From assembly GCA_037976565.1 (NCBI GenBank), contig CP137667.1:372001-436000 (forward strand): a stretch of DNA of 64,000 nt, in the 5' to 3' direction. Of this stretch, positions 1 through 11,754 are shown piece by piece; within the stretch, counting starts at the first letter, position 1, and each line of letters starts with the position of its first letter. The notes under the pieces were generated by a model, which was not told the origin of the DNA, searched no databases, and worked only from the letters and a program-made list of their open reading frames with translations. A program made the translations under genes and the position numbers. Source of the DNA: Mesocentrotus franciscanus (lineage: Eukaryota > Echinodermata > Echinoidea > Camarodonta > Strongylocentrotidae).

Positions 1-1658
1 AGAACGATGCATTCAATATATCCAGCATAAATAGAATTTAATATAGAGAAAGAGAGAAGTATAGACAAGTAAACAATTCTATGTCCACGGGAGAGACGTA
101 AACATGCATATACCTTGGGCTGAATAACTGGAAAAGTAAAAACGTCTGGGAAGGAGACTAGCAAGGTGATTTGATATTGTAGCAGAGTTGGGAGATACAC
201 CCTATATTAGGTTTAATACCAGATTTCCCATAGGGTTGTACTCAAACGATTGACATTCTTCTCCCATAGATATAACACGCAAAATTAGGCATTTTATTAC
301 ATTGTTTGTGATTGTATATGATAATATGTTATAATAGTCGAAGAAGATCATAAAATCAAATTTAAAACGACGGCAAAAAAAAAAAAAAAAATGACCCACC
401 AGGAATCGAACTTGGGTCGCCGGAATGGGAGGCAAGTGCTATGACCACTATACCAAAATAATCCACATAGACATTACACGTGAACGGAAAATGGAATTCT
501 CAAATCCCACTTTGCAAGTGAAATATGAGCATGATCCCGGCATCTGATCGAAAAATAAAGGGCACACTTGTGATAGCTTATTGTCTCAGCTACAACATAC
601 TCAAAGCTCAGCAAAAACAAAACTAAAACGACGGAGATATTGCTCGCGAAAGACGGAATGTAGAATCCAGTTTTGAGAAAAGTCATGTCCCATAGAGAAT
701 ACACGCAAAATGTGAAAAATTGACATGCCTCCTTTAATCGCAAAAATACGCCATGATGCCTTTGTCAAAATGAAAAATCGTGATGACTGCATTTGTAGAG
801 AATTGTCTCAGCTAGAACATATCAAAATTTGGAAGAAAATCGACAATATTACAGAATATTATCAAATGAATACAAAAATTATGATGTCATATTTTCAAAA
901 TCAAATTTTCGAGTTCATATGCAAATATGACGACGTCAGAACATACGATTGGACAAAATTAGACATGAAATCACATAAACATTTCATGGGCTTCCAGAAA
1001 ATGTTAAAAATTTGGGGTATTTAGGCATTCTGACGAGCTATGGCGGATTTTATATAGACATGTTTTTACCACTTTTTACATTATATTGCCCATTGACGCG
1101 CGCACGAATTTTAAAGTTTGACGCACGCGTGTGGCATTATGGAAGGTCGAGAATGACTGGAAATAGTTGGAAATTGTCAAAAATAGTGTCAGGAATAAAA
1201 ACCATGCGAAAAAACGGCGTTTTACGATGTGTACGCGCTGCGCGCGCGGATAATGCGCGCGCGGACGCGCACGGACGGAAATTTTTGAAATGCTTAAAAT
1301 GACCTGATTCGTACTCTCGTTTAATAGTTAAGTGATTTTGAGCATTTTAAAATTTTGACGCGCGTACGCGCGCGTCATGACCTTTATGTGACCTTTGACG
1401 ACATGACCTGTTGACCCTTGACCTGAAGTATATGTGATATGAATATGAATGACCTTTGGTGACGCATCATGAAGATATGATTGATCATGTGATTTCACAA
1501 AATGGCGCCTGGATGACGTCACGATGACCTGATGACCTTGAAAATGTTCCTGTCACGTCTTATGACAATGACCCATGACTGTGCCAAAATTGAAAGAAAT
1601 TGACTGTACTGATCTTGAGTTATCGTCGGAACAAAAAAGTGGAGGAAATAAATAAAAA
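1..1658 (-). mobile_element. Helitron-like unit, 3' part beyond window edge
   Basis: Read on the minus strand this is the body of the unit seen throughout the window. Its 5' part lies near 1,620-1,658 and its 3' end is left of the window. Bases 1-760 are almost identical to the complement of 30,360-31,121. From about 830 to 1,658 the sequence is far more diverged from the other units, with altered CRE and CG-rich blocks, so the copy is either a mosaic of a young and an old element or a recombinant. Small open frames here follow the repeat and are not genes. Confidence 0.75.
392..465 (-). other. tRNA-Gly(CCC)-like Pol III module
   Basis: On the minus strand the module has an A box (TGGTATAGTGG) and a B box (AGTTCGATTCC) at normal tRNA spacing, plus an anticodon-loop-like CTCCCAT, so it resembles tRNA-Gly(CCC). 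The T stem pairs except for one position. The seven bases that should form the 5' acceptor strand do not pair with the 3' strand, so a working tRNA is unlikely. A 17-base T run follows directly on the transcribed strand, as a Pol III terminator would. This looks like a tRNA-derived cassette carried by the Helitron unit. Confidence 0.8.
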
Positions 1659-1690
1659 CTAGAAAAGTAATTCGTCATCAGGACGAATTA
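1659..1690 (-). terminator. Helitron 3' hairpin and CTAG end (AATTCGTC type)
   Basis: TAATTCGTC and GACGAATTA form a 9-bp stem around a 5-base loop and are followed on the minus strand by CTTTT and CTAG. The same stem, with a variable loop, ends other units at 7,455, 29,458, 31,635 and 61,411. This is the transposition terminator, not a transcription terminator. Confidence 0.8.
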
Positions 1691-1984
1691 GGTGATCTGT
1701 CTTCAATTCTTATGATCATGCTAATCTTCAATTCAATGATCCAATTTAATGATGTTAATGTAAAATGATGTATTAAGATATGAACTGATGAATGAAGTAC
1801 TGATGAACTGATAGATTGAACTGATGTGAAATGAACTGAATTGATGAGCTAAACTGATGAACTGATGAATGAACTGATAGATTGAACTGTGACCTGAACT
1901 GAAGTGATAACTTAACTGATGAACAAAATATTGAGAAATGATTATGATCAAAATCATGATCATAATGAAATTTAATGAAAATAT

Positions 1985-2420
1985 AGATATAGAGAAGGAG
2001 AGAGGGAGACGAGTTATTGACATGTAAAAATACATGAGCTGGACCGAGGGAAGAAAGAGGAATCAGAATGCATACACTTTGAAGGAGAGAGGACATGGTA
2101 GGGGTGAAATAAGAATACAAAGGGCAAAATGAAGAGCTAGAGGAAATTAAAGAAAATTACAATAGATATCGGAGGGAGAACGAGAACCAGAGGCCGGGAA
2201 AGGGAGAGGGTGAGAGAGTATACAATGAGAGGCAGAGACAGAGGGAGCTAGGCAGAGCAAGAGAGGGAGACAGAGATAGGGAGAGAGTGAAAGAGTAGAG
2301 AGAGAGATGCAATGAGAGAGCAAGAGAAGGATAGAGGGCAGATCAAGAGAGGGAAGGGAAACAGAGCAAGAGAGAGCAAGAGAAAGAGATGCAATGGAGA
2401 ACGATGCTTTTAATATTTCC
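1985..2420 (-). repeat. Polypyrimidine (CT-rich) block of the Helitron unit
   Basis: The plus strand is GA-rich here, with long GAGAGAG runs. The same block in the other orientation lies at 25,190-25,500 and 31,120-31,390, so it belongs to one Helitron subtype and is not an independent microsatellite. It produces spurious Leu/Ser-rich frames. Confidence 0.8.
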
Positions 2421-2819
2421 AGCATAAATAGAATTGAATATTTACTATATTATAGAGAAAGAGAGAAGTTATAGACATGTAAACAATTCTATGTCCGCGG
2501 GAGAGACGTAAACATTGCATATACCTGGGCTGAATAACTGGAAAGTATAAACGTCTGGGAAGGAGACTAAACATCATGAAAATGGGATGATTTGATATAT
2601 TCCAACAGACTTGGGAGATTAACCCTATAGGTTTAATACACGACAAGGAATCAGATTTCCCATAGGGTTGTACTCAAACGATTGACATTCTTCTCCCATA
2701 GATATAACACGCAAAATTAGGCATTTTATTACATTGTTTGTGATTGTATATGATAATATGTTATAATAGTCGAAGAAGATCATAAAATCAAATTTAAAAC
2801 GACGGCAAAAAAAAAAAAA

Positions 2820-2893
2820 TGACCCACCAGGAATCGAACTTGGGTCGCCGGAATGGGAGGCAAGTGCTATGACCACTATACCAAAATAATCCA
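2820..2893 (-). other. tRNA-Gly(CCC)-like Pol III module
   Basis: Same A box, B box and CTCCCAT loop as the copy at 392-465. The T run after it on the minus strand is 13 bases. Confidence 0.8.
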
Positions 2894-4082
2894 CATAGAC
2901 ATTACACGTGAACGGAAAATGGAATTCTCAAATCCCACTTTGCAAGTGAAATATGAGCATGATCCCGGCATCTGATCGAAAAATAAAGGGCACACTTGTG
3001 ATAGCTTATTGTCTCAGCTACAACATACTCAAAGCTCAGCGAAAACAAAACTAAAACGACGGAGATATTGCTCGCGAAAGACGGAATGTAGAATCCAGTT
3101 TTGAGAAAAGTCATGTCCCATAGAGAATACACGCAAAATGTGAAAAATTGACATGCCTCCTTTAATCGCAAAAATACGCCATGATGCCTTTGTCAAAATG
3201 AAAATCGTGATGACTGCATTTGTAGAGAATTGTCTCAGCTAGAACATATCAAAATTTGGAAGAAAATCGATCAATATTTACAGAGATACAATCAATTTTC
3301 CAAAATATGCTGACGTCATAATATGCAAATTGAAATTTTGAGTTCGGAGGCCATTATGATGACGTCATGAGTTAATTGAGGGTCAAATGAGACATGAAAT
3401 CATATCTCCGACTCATAATCTATCCAAATATGAAAAAAATTGGGAGTTTCCATCCATTCTGAAGAGTTACAATGAATTTTGTATAGGCATGTTTTTGCCC
3501 ATATATGCTATGTATTACAAGAGCTCGCGCGCACGGACATGTTTCTTGAACGGACGCTCATTGCGTTATTAATGGTCATAAAAGGATAAACATGGTATCA
3601 AATTGTTCGAAAAAAATGAGAAATATCATGAAAGAAAAAAATGGCGATTCTATGTTGTGTAATGGTGTTACGCGCGAAAACGCGCGCGCATGTGCGTGTG
3701 CGCGATTTTTTGAAATGCTTAAAATGGCCTGAAACGTATCCAAAATGAATTTGAGACGATTTGGAGCATTTTGAAATTTTGCGCGCGCGCTGACGCGCGG
3801 ACGTACGCATGCGCGCGCGTTTTTGACCTGAAATTGACCGGACGGATATTGACCTTGATCATGATAAATATGAATGAAAAATGACTTTCCGTTATGAAGA
3901 TATGATCATGAGTTGAAAGTACCAAAAAAAACACAAAATGGCGCCTGGATGACGTCATGAAGACTTGATGACCTTGAAAATGTTACTGTCACGTCTCATG
4001 ACAATGACCTATGACTGTGCCAAAATTGAAAGAAATTGACTTAACTGATCTTGAGTTATCCTCGGAACAAAAAAGGGGGAGA

Positions 4083-4330
4083 AATAAATAAAAATAAAGA
4101 ATAAATAAAGAAAGAAAATTCTGACGAAATTAATAGGTGATCTGTCGATACCGACAGACCACCTAATAATAAATAAAGAAAGAAAATTCTGACGAAATTA
4201 ATAGGTGATCTGTCGATGACGACAGACCACCTAATAATAAGAAAGAAAATTCTGACGAAATTAATAGGTGATCTGTCGATACCGACAGACCACCTAATAA
4301 TAAAGGCAATTCTAACGAAAACATAAGGTG
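4083..4330 (-). repeat. 5' minisatellite with AGGTGRTCTGT palindromes
   Basis: Three tandem copies of a 63-68 bp unit start near 4,135, 4,203 and 4,266, with a partial fourth at 4,325. Each holds an imperfect palindrome, AGGTGATCTGTCG to CGACAGACCACCT, followed by AATAATAAA-rich spacer and AATTCTGACGAAA. The ACAGACCACCT arm also occurs just inside the Helitron 3' end, so these are subterminal inverted repeats. Confidence 0.8.
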
Positions 4331-5277
4331 ACATGCCTCCTTTAAGCGCAACAATACGCCATGATGCCTTTGTCAAAATGAAAAATTGTGAGACTGCATT
4401 TGTAGAGAATTGTCTCAGCTAGAACATATCAAAAACTGGGAGAAAAATGATCAATATTTACAGAGATACACTCATTTTTCAATAAATATGCTGACGTCAT
4501 AATATGCAAATTCGTATTTTGAGTTCCAAGGCCATTATGATGACGTCATGATGTATTTAATGGCCAAATGAGACCTGAAATCATATCTCCGACTCATACT
4601 CTTTCCAAATATGAAATAATTGAGTTCCCATCCATTCTGAAGAGTTACAATGAATTTTGTATAGGCATGTTTTTGCCCATATATGCTATGTATTACAAGA
4701 GCTCGCGCGCACGGACATGTTTCATGAACGGACGCTCATTGCGTTATTAATGGTCAGAAGAAGGTGAACAAGGTATCAAAATGCTTGGAAAAATGTGCCA
4801 AATATGATGACAGTGAAAATTGGCGATTCTATGTTGCAAGATGCCAGTACGCGTACCGCGAAAACGCGCGCGCGTGTGCGCGTTTTTCGCAAAATGCTTA
4901 AAATGGCCTAAAACGTATCCAAAATGAATTTGAGACGATTTGGAGCATTTTGAAATTTTGCGCGCGCGCTAACGCGCGAACGTACACATGCGCGCGCGTT
5001 TTTCGACCTGAAATTGACCGGACGGATATTGACCTTGATCATGATAAATATGAATGAGAAACGACTTTTCGTTATGAAGATATGATCATGAGTAGATTTT
5101 CAGAAAATTTTACAAAATGGCGCCTAGATGACGTCATCAGTCAAGGTCAAGGTTGAAAACGTTATTTTGATTTTTCCATATGCCTATACATATGTGTGCC
5201 AAATTTCAAGGCATTTGATTTAGCCATTTTCAAATTATCTTGCTAACAAAAAAGTGGGTGGAAATAAGAAAAATAAA
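4331..5277 (-). mobile_element. Truncated Helitron unit, variant (v) type
   Basis: Only the 5' half of a unit remains. The tRNA-like part and 3' terminus are missing, and the left side is fused directly to the minisatellite of the neighbour, pointing to an internal deletion. Variant spellings such as GCCAGTACGCG and GTGCCAAATATGATGAC match the v-type units near 38,960 and 43,950 rather than standard ones. Confidence 0.65.
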
Positions 5278-5811
5278 CTAGACATGTAATACTTGTTAAT
5301 AACTAGACATGTAATACTTGTTAATAACAAGTATAGGTGGGCTGATCCAAGTGCATGCCACACATGTTTAGTGACATACTAAGTGGTTAAGATAACATTG
5401 GCATGATTTGACCTTATTTTTTGAAATAATCCATATTCAGGTCTATTAGTGTGCCAAATTTCAAGTCTATACAATGCATGGTTTTAGAGAAACCATGTAC
5501 AGTATATTTGACCTTTGACCCTCAAATCTAAATATCAAAATGAAATATGCATTTTCTAGATTTTGTTTTTATAAGAAATCATATCTCCGACTCATACTCT
5601 ATCCAACTATGAATAAAAAATTAATACACGACAAGGACTCAGATTTCCCATAAGGTTGTACTCAAACGATTGACATATTTCTCCCATAGATATAACACGC
5701 AAAATTAGGCATTTTATTACATTGTTTGTGATAGTATATGATAATATGTTATAATAGTCGAAGAAGATCATAAAATCAAATTCAAAACGACGGCAAAAAA
5801 AAAAAAAAAAC

Positions 5812-5885
5812 CCACCCACCAGGAATCGAACTTGGGTCGCCGGAATGGGAGGCAAGTGCTATGACCACTATACCAAAATAATCCA
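5812..5885 (-). other. tRNA-Gly(CCC)-like Pol III module, altered 3' edge
   Basis: A and B boxes are intact. The usual TGACCCACC at the plus-strand left edge has become CCCACCCACC, so the terminal hairpin arm is changed. A T run of about 16 bases follows on the minus strand. Confidence 0.7.
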
Positions 5886-7082
5886 CATAGACATTACACG
5901 TGAACGGAAAATGGAATTCTCAAATCCCACTTTGCAAGTGAAATATGAGCATGATCCCGGCATCTGATCGAAAAATAAAGGGCACACCCTGTAGCTTATT
6001 GTCTCAGCTACAACATATCGAAGCTGGCAGAAAACAAGCAAAAACGACGAGATATTGCTCAAAAAGACTGGAATGTAGAATCCAGTTTTGAAAAAAGTCA
6101 TGTCCCATAGAGAATACACGCAAAATGTGAAAAATTGACATGCCTCCTTTAATCGCAAAAATACGCCATGATGCCTTTGTCAAAATGAAAAATCGTGTAG
6201 ACTGCATTTGTAGAAATTGTCTCAGCTAGAACATATCAAAATTTGGAAGAAAATCGATCAATATTTACAGAGATACAATCAATTTTCCAAAAATATGCTG
6301 ACGTCATAATATGCAAATTGAAATTTTGAGTTCGGAGGCCATTATGATGACGTCATGAGTTAATTGAGGGTCAAATGAGACATGAAATCATATCTCCGAC
6401 TCATAATCTATCCAAATATGAAAAAAATTGGGAGTTCCCATCCATTCTGAAGAGTTACAATGAATTTTGTATAGGCATGTTTTTGCCCATATATGCTATG
6501 TATTACAAGAGCTCGCGCGCACGACATGTTTCTTGAACGGACGCTCATTGCGTTATTAATGGTCAAAAAAAGTGAACAAGGTATCAAAATGCTTAGAAAA
6601 ATGTGCCAAATATGATGACAAAGAAAATTTGGCGATTCTATGTTGCAAAACCAGTACGCGCGAAAACGCGCGCATGCGCGTGTGCGCGATTTTTTATAAA
6701 ATGCTTAAAATGGCCTGAAACGTATGCAAAATGAATTTGAGACGATTTTGAGCATTTTAAATTTTGCGCGCGCTAACGCGCGGACGTACGCATGTGCGCG
6801 CGTTTTTGACCTGAAATTGACCGGACGGATATTGACCTTGATCATGATAAATATGAATGAGAAACGACTTTCCGTTATGAAGATATGATCATGAGTAGAT
6901 TTTCAGAAAATTTTACAAAATGGCGCCTAGATGACGTCATCAGTCAAGGTCAAGGTTGAAAACGTTATTTTGCTTTGTCCATATGCCTATACATATGTGT
7001 GCCAAATTTCAAGGCATTTGATTTAGCCATTTTCAAATTATCTTGCTAACAATAAAGTGGGTGGAAATAAGAAAAATAAATA

Positions 7083-7165
7083 AAGAATAATAAATAAATA
7101 ATAATAAAGGCAATTCTAACGAAAACATAAGGTGGTCTGTATTATATACAGCCCACCTAACAAGT
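7083..7165 (-). repeat. Single 5' minisatellite unit
   Basis: One copy of the AATTCTAACGAAAACATA-spacer unit plus the AGGTGGTCTGTATT/ATACAGCCCACCT palindrome. It is fused to AACAAGTATAGGTGGGCTG, the inside of another unit's 3' end. Confidence 0.7.
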
Positions 7166-7454
7166 ATAGGTGGGCTGTTCCAAGTGCATGCCACAAATGT
7201 TTAGTGACATACTAAGTAGTTAATATAACATTGGCCTGATTTGACCTTATTTTTTGAAATAATCCTCTTATTCAGGTCTATTAGTGTGCCAAATTTCAAG
7301 TCTATACAATGCATGGTTTTAGAGAAACCATGTACAGTATATTTGACCTTTGACCCTCAAATCTAAATATCAAAATGAAATACCGGTATGCATTTTCTAG
7401 ATTTTGTTTTTATAAGAAATCATATCTCCCACTCATACTCTATCCAACTATGAA
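7166..7454 (-). mobile_element. Helitron 3'-end fragment interrupted by another Helitron
   Basis: About 290 bp from the 3' portion of a unit, lacking its own hairpin left arm and CTAG. It breaks off at CTATGAA, where the next Helitron (7,455-9,868) begins. Intact relatives such as 5,600-5,615 continue uninterrupted across this point. Confidence 0.65.
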
Positions 7455-7713
7455 CTAGACTTGAATTTGTCACTTTGACGAATTAGGTGATACGTATGCT
7501 AATGATTTACATAATGAAGAATGCATTTTCACGATTTCATATTGTTATATAAAATGCTTCTACCATTATGATCTATCCATATGTCAAGTTTCTACTGTTT
7601 AGCCTTGATCATTATGGATGTATGGAAGATAGATTGAGACAATTTGACCATTGACCCTGGACAACAACCAGTTATACCTTTGACTCTAATTGACATGAGG
7701 TATACAGGCATTG

Positions 7714-8779
7714 CATATTCCGTGGTAACAATGAAGTAAGCGAGGGAAAATGAAGGCAATGACAAACGAGAGAGAGAGAGCGACAGAATATGGCATGGTT
7801 CAAATTAAGTTTTCTTTAAATTATTAGACCCAGTACTGAGGATCTTTTTATCTGCCATGTTTTTGTTATTTGACGGCTTTTGACGATACCAAGAAATGCC
7901 GTCTTTTGTCACCAAATATTGTTCAAATATAGCATTGTAGAGACGATGAACTCTAATGCAAAGTCGTAAGCCATGAGAATGTCAATTTCTAGTCGTTCTG
8001 CAAAATAATCCGAACAATAGAATCAACCAAGTGGAATCAACTGTTAAACGAATTTATCATGAGTCCTGAAATTTCAATTTGTTACTGCACGTCACAGTAG
8101 TAATAAAGAGCAGCAATGGCGAACGATTGTCGCTAAAATTCAGAAATTGTTGCTTAAATTGCTTAAATTACCATGAGACATCACGCTACATAGAACTATG
8201 ATCGACAAACATGATATTGTTTTGAAAACAGTCAGAAAACATTGGAGGTAGAATGAATAAGAGATAATGTGGTCATGTAAACAAGTGCATTATGTCCATG
8301 TCCCCTAGTACCAAAATCATGATTGTATACTCTACTTATTTCTCCTATATAATTTATTTCAATTTAAAATAGAAATTCTAATGTTTCTTCTTTTGGCTTG
8401 CTAATATTTCAGCAACAAATTGACAGTTTTGGTAGACATCTTGGATGTATCATAGCAATAAATTCTTGGCACATGACGTATTGTGTATACAATAATTATG
8501 ATAAGAAGAAGAAGCATACAAATAACTATAAGAATAATAACAATAACAAATAATCACTATAATAATGATTATAATTACGATATTTACTATAATAATAAAT
8601 ATAAAAATTATAATCATAATGATTATTATGATACTGCTGCTATTACTACTACTACTACTTCTACTACTACTTCCACTACTACTATGAAGAAGTAAATGAA
8701 GAAGAAGGGGTAGGAAAAGAATCATTTCAGCGATATTAGTGATTATATTGTCAATGATTGAGGCTACACATACACATTA
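7714..8779 (-). repeat. 1,066-bp direct repeat, copy 1
   Basis: Begins at CATATTCCGTGG and runs to the same word in copy 2. It contains a GAGAGA tract, a stretch beginning GACCCAGTACTGAGG, and an ATA/ACT-rich microsatellite at 8,505-8,700. Copies differ by scattered substitutions and short indels only. Confidence 0.85.
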
Positions 8780-9853
8780 CATATTCCGTGGTAAGAAAGA
8801 AGTAAGCCAGGGAAAAAGGAAGGCAATGACAAACGAGAGAGAGAGAGAGAGACAGAATATGGCCGGGTTCAAATTAATTTTTTTTAATAATTAGACCCAG
8901 TACTGAGGATCTTTTTATCTGCAATGTTTTTGTTATTTGACGGCTTTTGACGCTACATAGAAATGCCGTCTTTTGTCACCAAATATTGTTCAAATAGCAT
9001 TGTAGAGACGATGAACACTAATGCAAAGTCGTAAGCCATGACAATGTCAATTTCTATCTCGCTCTGCTAAAAATCCGAACAATAGAACCAACCAAGTTGA
9101 ATCAACTGTTAAACGAATTTATCATGAGTCCTGAAATTTCAATTTGTTACTGCACGTCACAGTAGTAATAAAGAGCAGCAATGGCGAACGATTGTCGCTA
9201 AAATTCAGAAATTGTTGCTTAAATTGCTTAAATTACCATGAGACATCACGCTACATAGAACTATGATCGACAAACATGATATTGTTTTGAAAACAGTCAG
9301 AAAACATTGGAGGTAGAATGAATAAGAGATAATGTGGTCATGTAAACAAGTGCATTATGTCCATGTTAATCCCCTAGTACCAAAATCATGATTGTATTCT
9401 CTACTTATTTCCCTATATAATTTATTTCAATTTAAAATAGAAATTCTAATGTTTCTTCTTTTGGCTTGCTAATATTTCAGCAACGAATTGACAGTTTTGG
9501 TAGACATCTTGGATGTATCATAGCAATAAATTCTTGGCACATGACGTACTGTGTATACGATAATTATGTTAAGAAGAAGAAGCATACAAATAACTATAAG
9601 AATAATAACAAAATCAAATAATCACTATAATAATGATTATAATTACGATATTTACTATAATAATAAATATAAAAATTATAATCATAATGATTATTATGAT
9701 ACTGCTGATATTACTACTACTACTACTTCTACTACTACTTCCACTACTACTATGAAGAAGTAAATGAAGAAGAAGGGGTAGGAAAAGAATCATTTCAGCG
9801 ATATTAGTGATTATATTGTCAATGATTGAGGCTACACATACACATTACATATT
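8780..9853 (-). repeat. 1,066-bp direct repeat, copy 2
   Basis: Tandem partner of 7,714-8,779 with the same internal order and its microsatellite at 9,571-9,768. Diverged relatives in the opposite orientation occur in 61,412-63,310. Confidence 0.85.
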
Positions 9854-9868
9854 CCTATAAATTATTGA

Positions 9869-11170
9869 TAAAAAACAATTGACCCACCATTGACCCACCA
9901 GGAATCGAACGTGGGTCGCCGAAATGGGAGGCAAGTGCTATGACCACTATACCAAAATAATCCACATAGACATTACACGTGAACGGAAAATGGAATTCTC
10001 AAATCCCACTTTGCAAGTGAAATATGAGCATGATCCCGGCATCTGATCGAAAAATAAAGGGCACACTTGTGATAGCTTATTGTCTCAGCTACAACATACT
10101 CAAAGCTCAGCAAAAACAAAACTAAAACGACGGAGATATTGCTCGCGAAAGACGGGAATGTAGAATCCAGTTTTGAAAAAAGTCATGTCCCATAGAGAAT
10201 ACACGCAAAATGTGAAAAATTGACATGCCTCCTTTAATCGCAAAAATACGCCATGATGCCTTTGTCAAAATGAAAAATCGTGGTGACTGCATTTGTAGAA
10301 AATTGTCTCAGCTAGAACATATCAAAATTTGGAAGAAAATCGATCAATATTTACAGAGATACAATCAATTTTCCAAAAATATGCTGACGTCATAATATGC
10401 AAATTGAAATTTTGAGTTCGGAGGCCATTATGATGACGTCATGAGTTAATTGAGGGTCAAATGAGACATGAAATCATATCTCCGACTCATAATCTATCCA
10501 AATATGAAAAAAATTGGGAGTTCCCATCCATTCTGAAGAGTTACAATGAATTTTGTATAGGCATGTTTTTGCCCATATATGCTATGTATTACAAGAGCTC
10601 GCGCGCACGGACATTTTCTTGAACGGACGCTCATCTTGTTATTAATGGTCATAAAGAGATAAACATGGTATCAAATTGTTCGAAAAAAATGGGAAATATC
10701 ATGAAAGAAAAAAAAGGCGATTCTATGTTGTGTAATGGTGTTACGCGCGAAAACGCACGCGCATGTGCGTGTGCGCATTTTTATAAAATGCTTAAAATGG
10801 CCTGAAACGTATGCAAAATGAATTTGAGACGATTTTGAGCATTTTGAAATTTTGCGCGCGCGCTAACGCGCGGACGTACGCATGTGCGCGCGTTTTTGAC
10901 CTGAAATTGACCGGACGGATATTGACCTTGATCATGATAAATATGAATGAGAAACGAATTTCCGTTATGAAGATATGATCATGAGTAGATTTTCAGAAAA
11001 TTTTACAAAATGGCGCCTAGATGACGTCATCAGTCAAGGTCAAGGTTGAAAACGTTATTTTGCTTTGTCCATATGCCTATACATATGTGTGCCAAATTTC
11101 AAGGCATTTGATTGAGCCATTTTCAAATTATCTTGCTAACAATAAAGTGGGTGGAAATAAGAAAAATAAA
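9869..11170 (-). mobile_element. Helitron-like unit, 3' part lost
   Basis: Minus orientation. It keeps the tRNA-like module and everything 5' of it (three TGACGTCA sites, CG-alternating blocks near 10,740-10,890, the 5' AT-rich edge). The region 3' of the module is missing at the junction with the Helitron at 7,455-9,868. Confidence 0.7.
9891..9964 (-). other. tRNA-Gly(CCC)-like Pol III module
   Basis: B box is CGTTCGATTCC rather than AGTTCGATTCC. GACCCACCA is duplicated at the downstream edge and the long T run is absent, so Pol III termination here would differ. Confidence 0.7.
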
Positions 11171-11680
11171 CTAGACATGTAATACTTGTTAATAACAAGT
11201 ATAGGTGGGCTGTTCCAAGTGCATGCCACACATGTATAGTGTCATACTAAGTAGTTAAGATAACATTGGCATGATTTGACCTTATTTTTGAAATAATCCT
11301 CTTATTCAGGTCTATTAGTGTGCCAAATTTCAAGTCTATACAATGCATGGTTTTAGAGAAACCATGTACAGTATATTTGACCTTTGACCCTCAAATCTAA
11401 ATATCAAAATGAAATATGCATTTTCTAGATTTTGTTTTTATAAGAAATCATATCTCCGACTCATACTCTATCCAACTATGAATAAAAAATCAATACACGA
11501 CAAGGACTCAGATTTCCCATAAGGTTGTACTCAAACGATTGACATATTTCTCCCATAGATATAACACGCAAAATTAGGCATTTTATTACATTGTTTGTGA
11601 TAGTATATGATAATATGTTATAATAGTCGAAGAAGATCATAAAATCAAATTCAAAACGACGGCAAAAAAAAAAAAAAAAA

Positions 11681-11754
11681 TGACCCACCAGGAATCGAAC
11701 TTGGGTCGCCGGAATGGGAGGCAAGTGCTATGACCACTATACCAAAATAATCCA
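11681..11754 (-). other. tRNA-Gly(CCC)-like Pol III module
   Basis: Intact A and B boxes and CTCCCAT loop, followed on the minus strand by a T run of about 17 bases. Confidence 0.8.

Larger units (their letters stand above)
1659..4330 (-). mobile_element. Helitron-like unit with polypurine insert
   Basis: The minus-strand 3' terminus is at 1,659: a 9-bp perfect hairpin (1,668-1,676 with 1,682-1,690), then CTAG, then T outside. This matches the Helitron hairpin-CTRR-T rule. Going 5' there is a GA-rich block, a tRNA-like module, two CG-alternating blocks near 3,660-3,830, three TGACGTCA sites, and a minisatellite at the 5' side. It is among the longest units, about 2.7 kb. No Rep/helicase coding is present, so it is non-autonomous. 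The right edge is a junction with a truncated unit at about 4,330. Confidence 0.75.
5278..7165 (-). mobile_element. Helitron-like unit with doubled 3' terminus
   Basis: Minus orientation. The 3' end carries two CTAG termini 25 bp apart (5,278-5,281 and 5,303-5,306), the inner one preceded by the ACTTGTT/AACAAGT hairpin. The unit contains a tRNA-like module, CG-alternating blocks near 6,655-6,805 and a single minisatellite unit at its 5' end. Confidence 0.75.
7455..9868 (-). mobile_element. Complete non-autonomous Helitron, about 2.4 kb
   Basis: On the minus strand the element starts 5'-TC (GA at 9,867-9,868 on the plus strand) after an A, and ends with a hairpin (AATTCGTC/GACAAATT) and CTAG at 7,455 before T. 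The 3' flank matches uninterrupted unit copies (TTCATAGTTGG), so insertion was between A and T with no duplication, as known for Helitrons. The interior differs from the standard unit: two 1.07 kb direct copies, (GAGA)n and (ATA/ACT)n tracts. No replicase is encoded. The exact 5' end is inferred. Confidence 0.65.

Noticed and set aside
202..435. Small frames containing MPPIPATQVRFLVG, repeated across the window.
   Set aside because: They are antisense or out-of-frame translations of the tRNA-like module and its T run.
392..465. Calling the tRNA-like modules true tRNA-Gly genes.
   Set aside because: The 5' and 3' acceptor strands are not complementary and the anticodon stem has mismatches; a tRNA-derived Pol III module fits better.
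8450..8725. Ile/Ser- or Thr/Asn-rich frames over the ATA/ACT microsatellite.
   Set aside because: Simple-repeat translation present in both tandem copies and on both strands.
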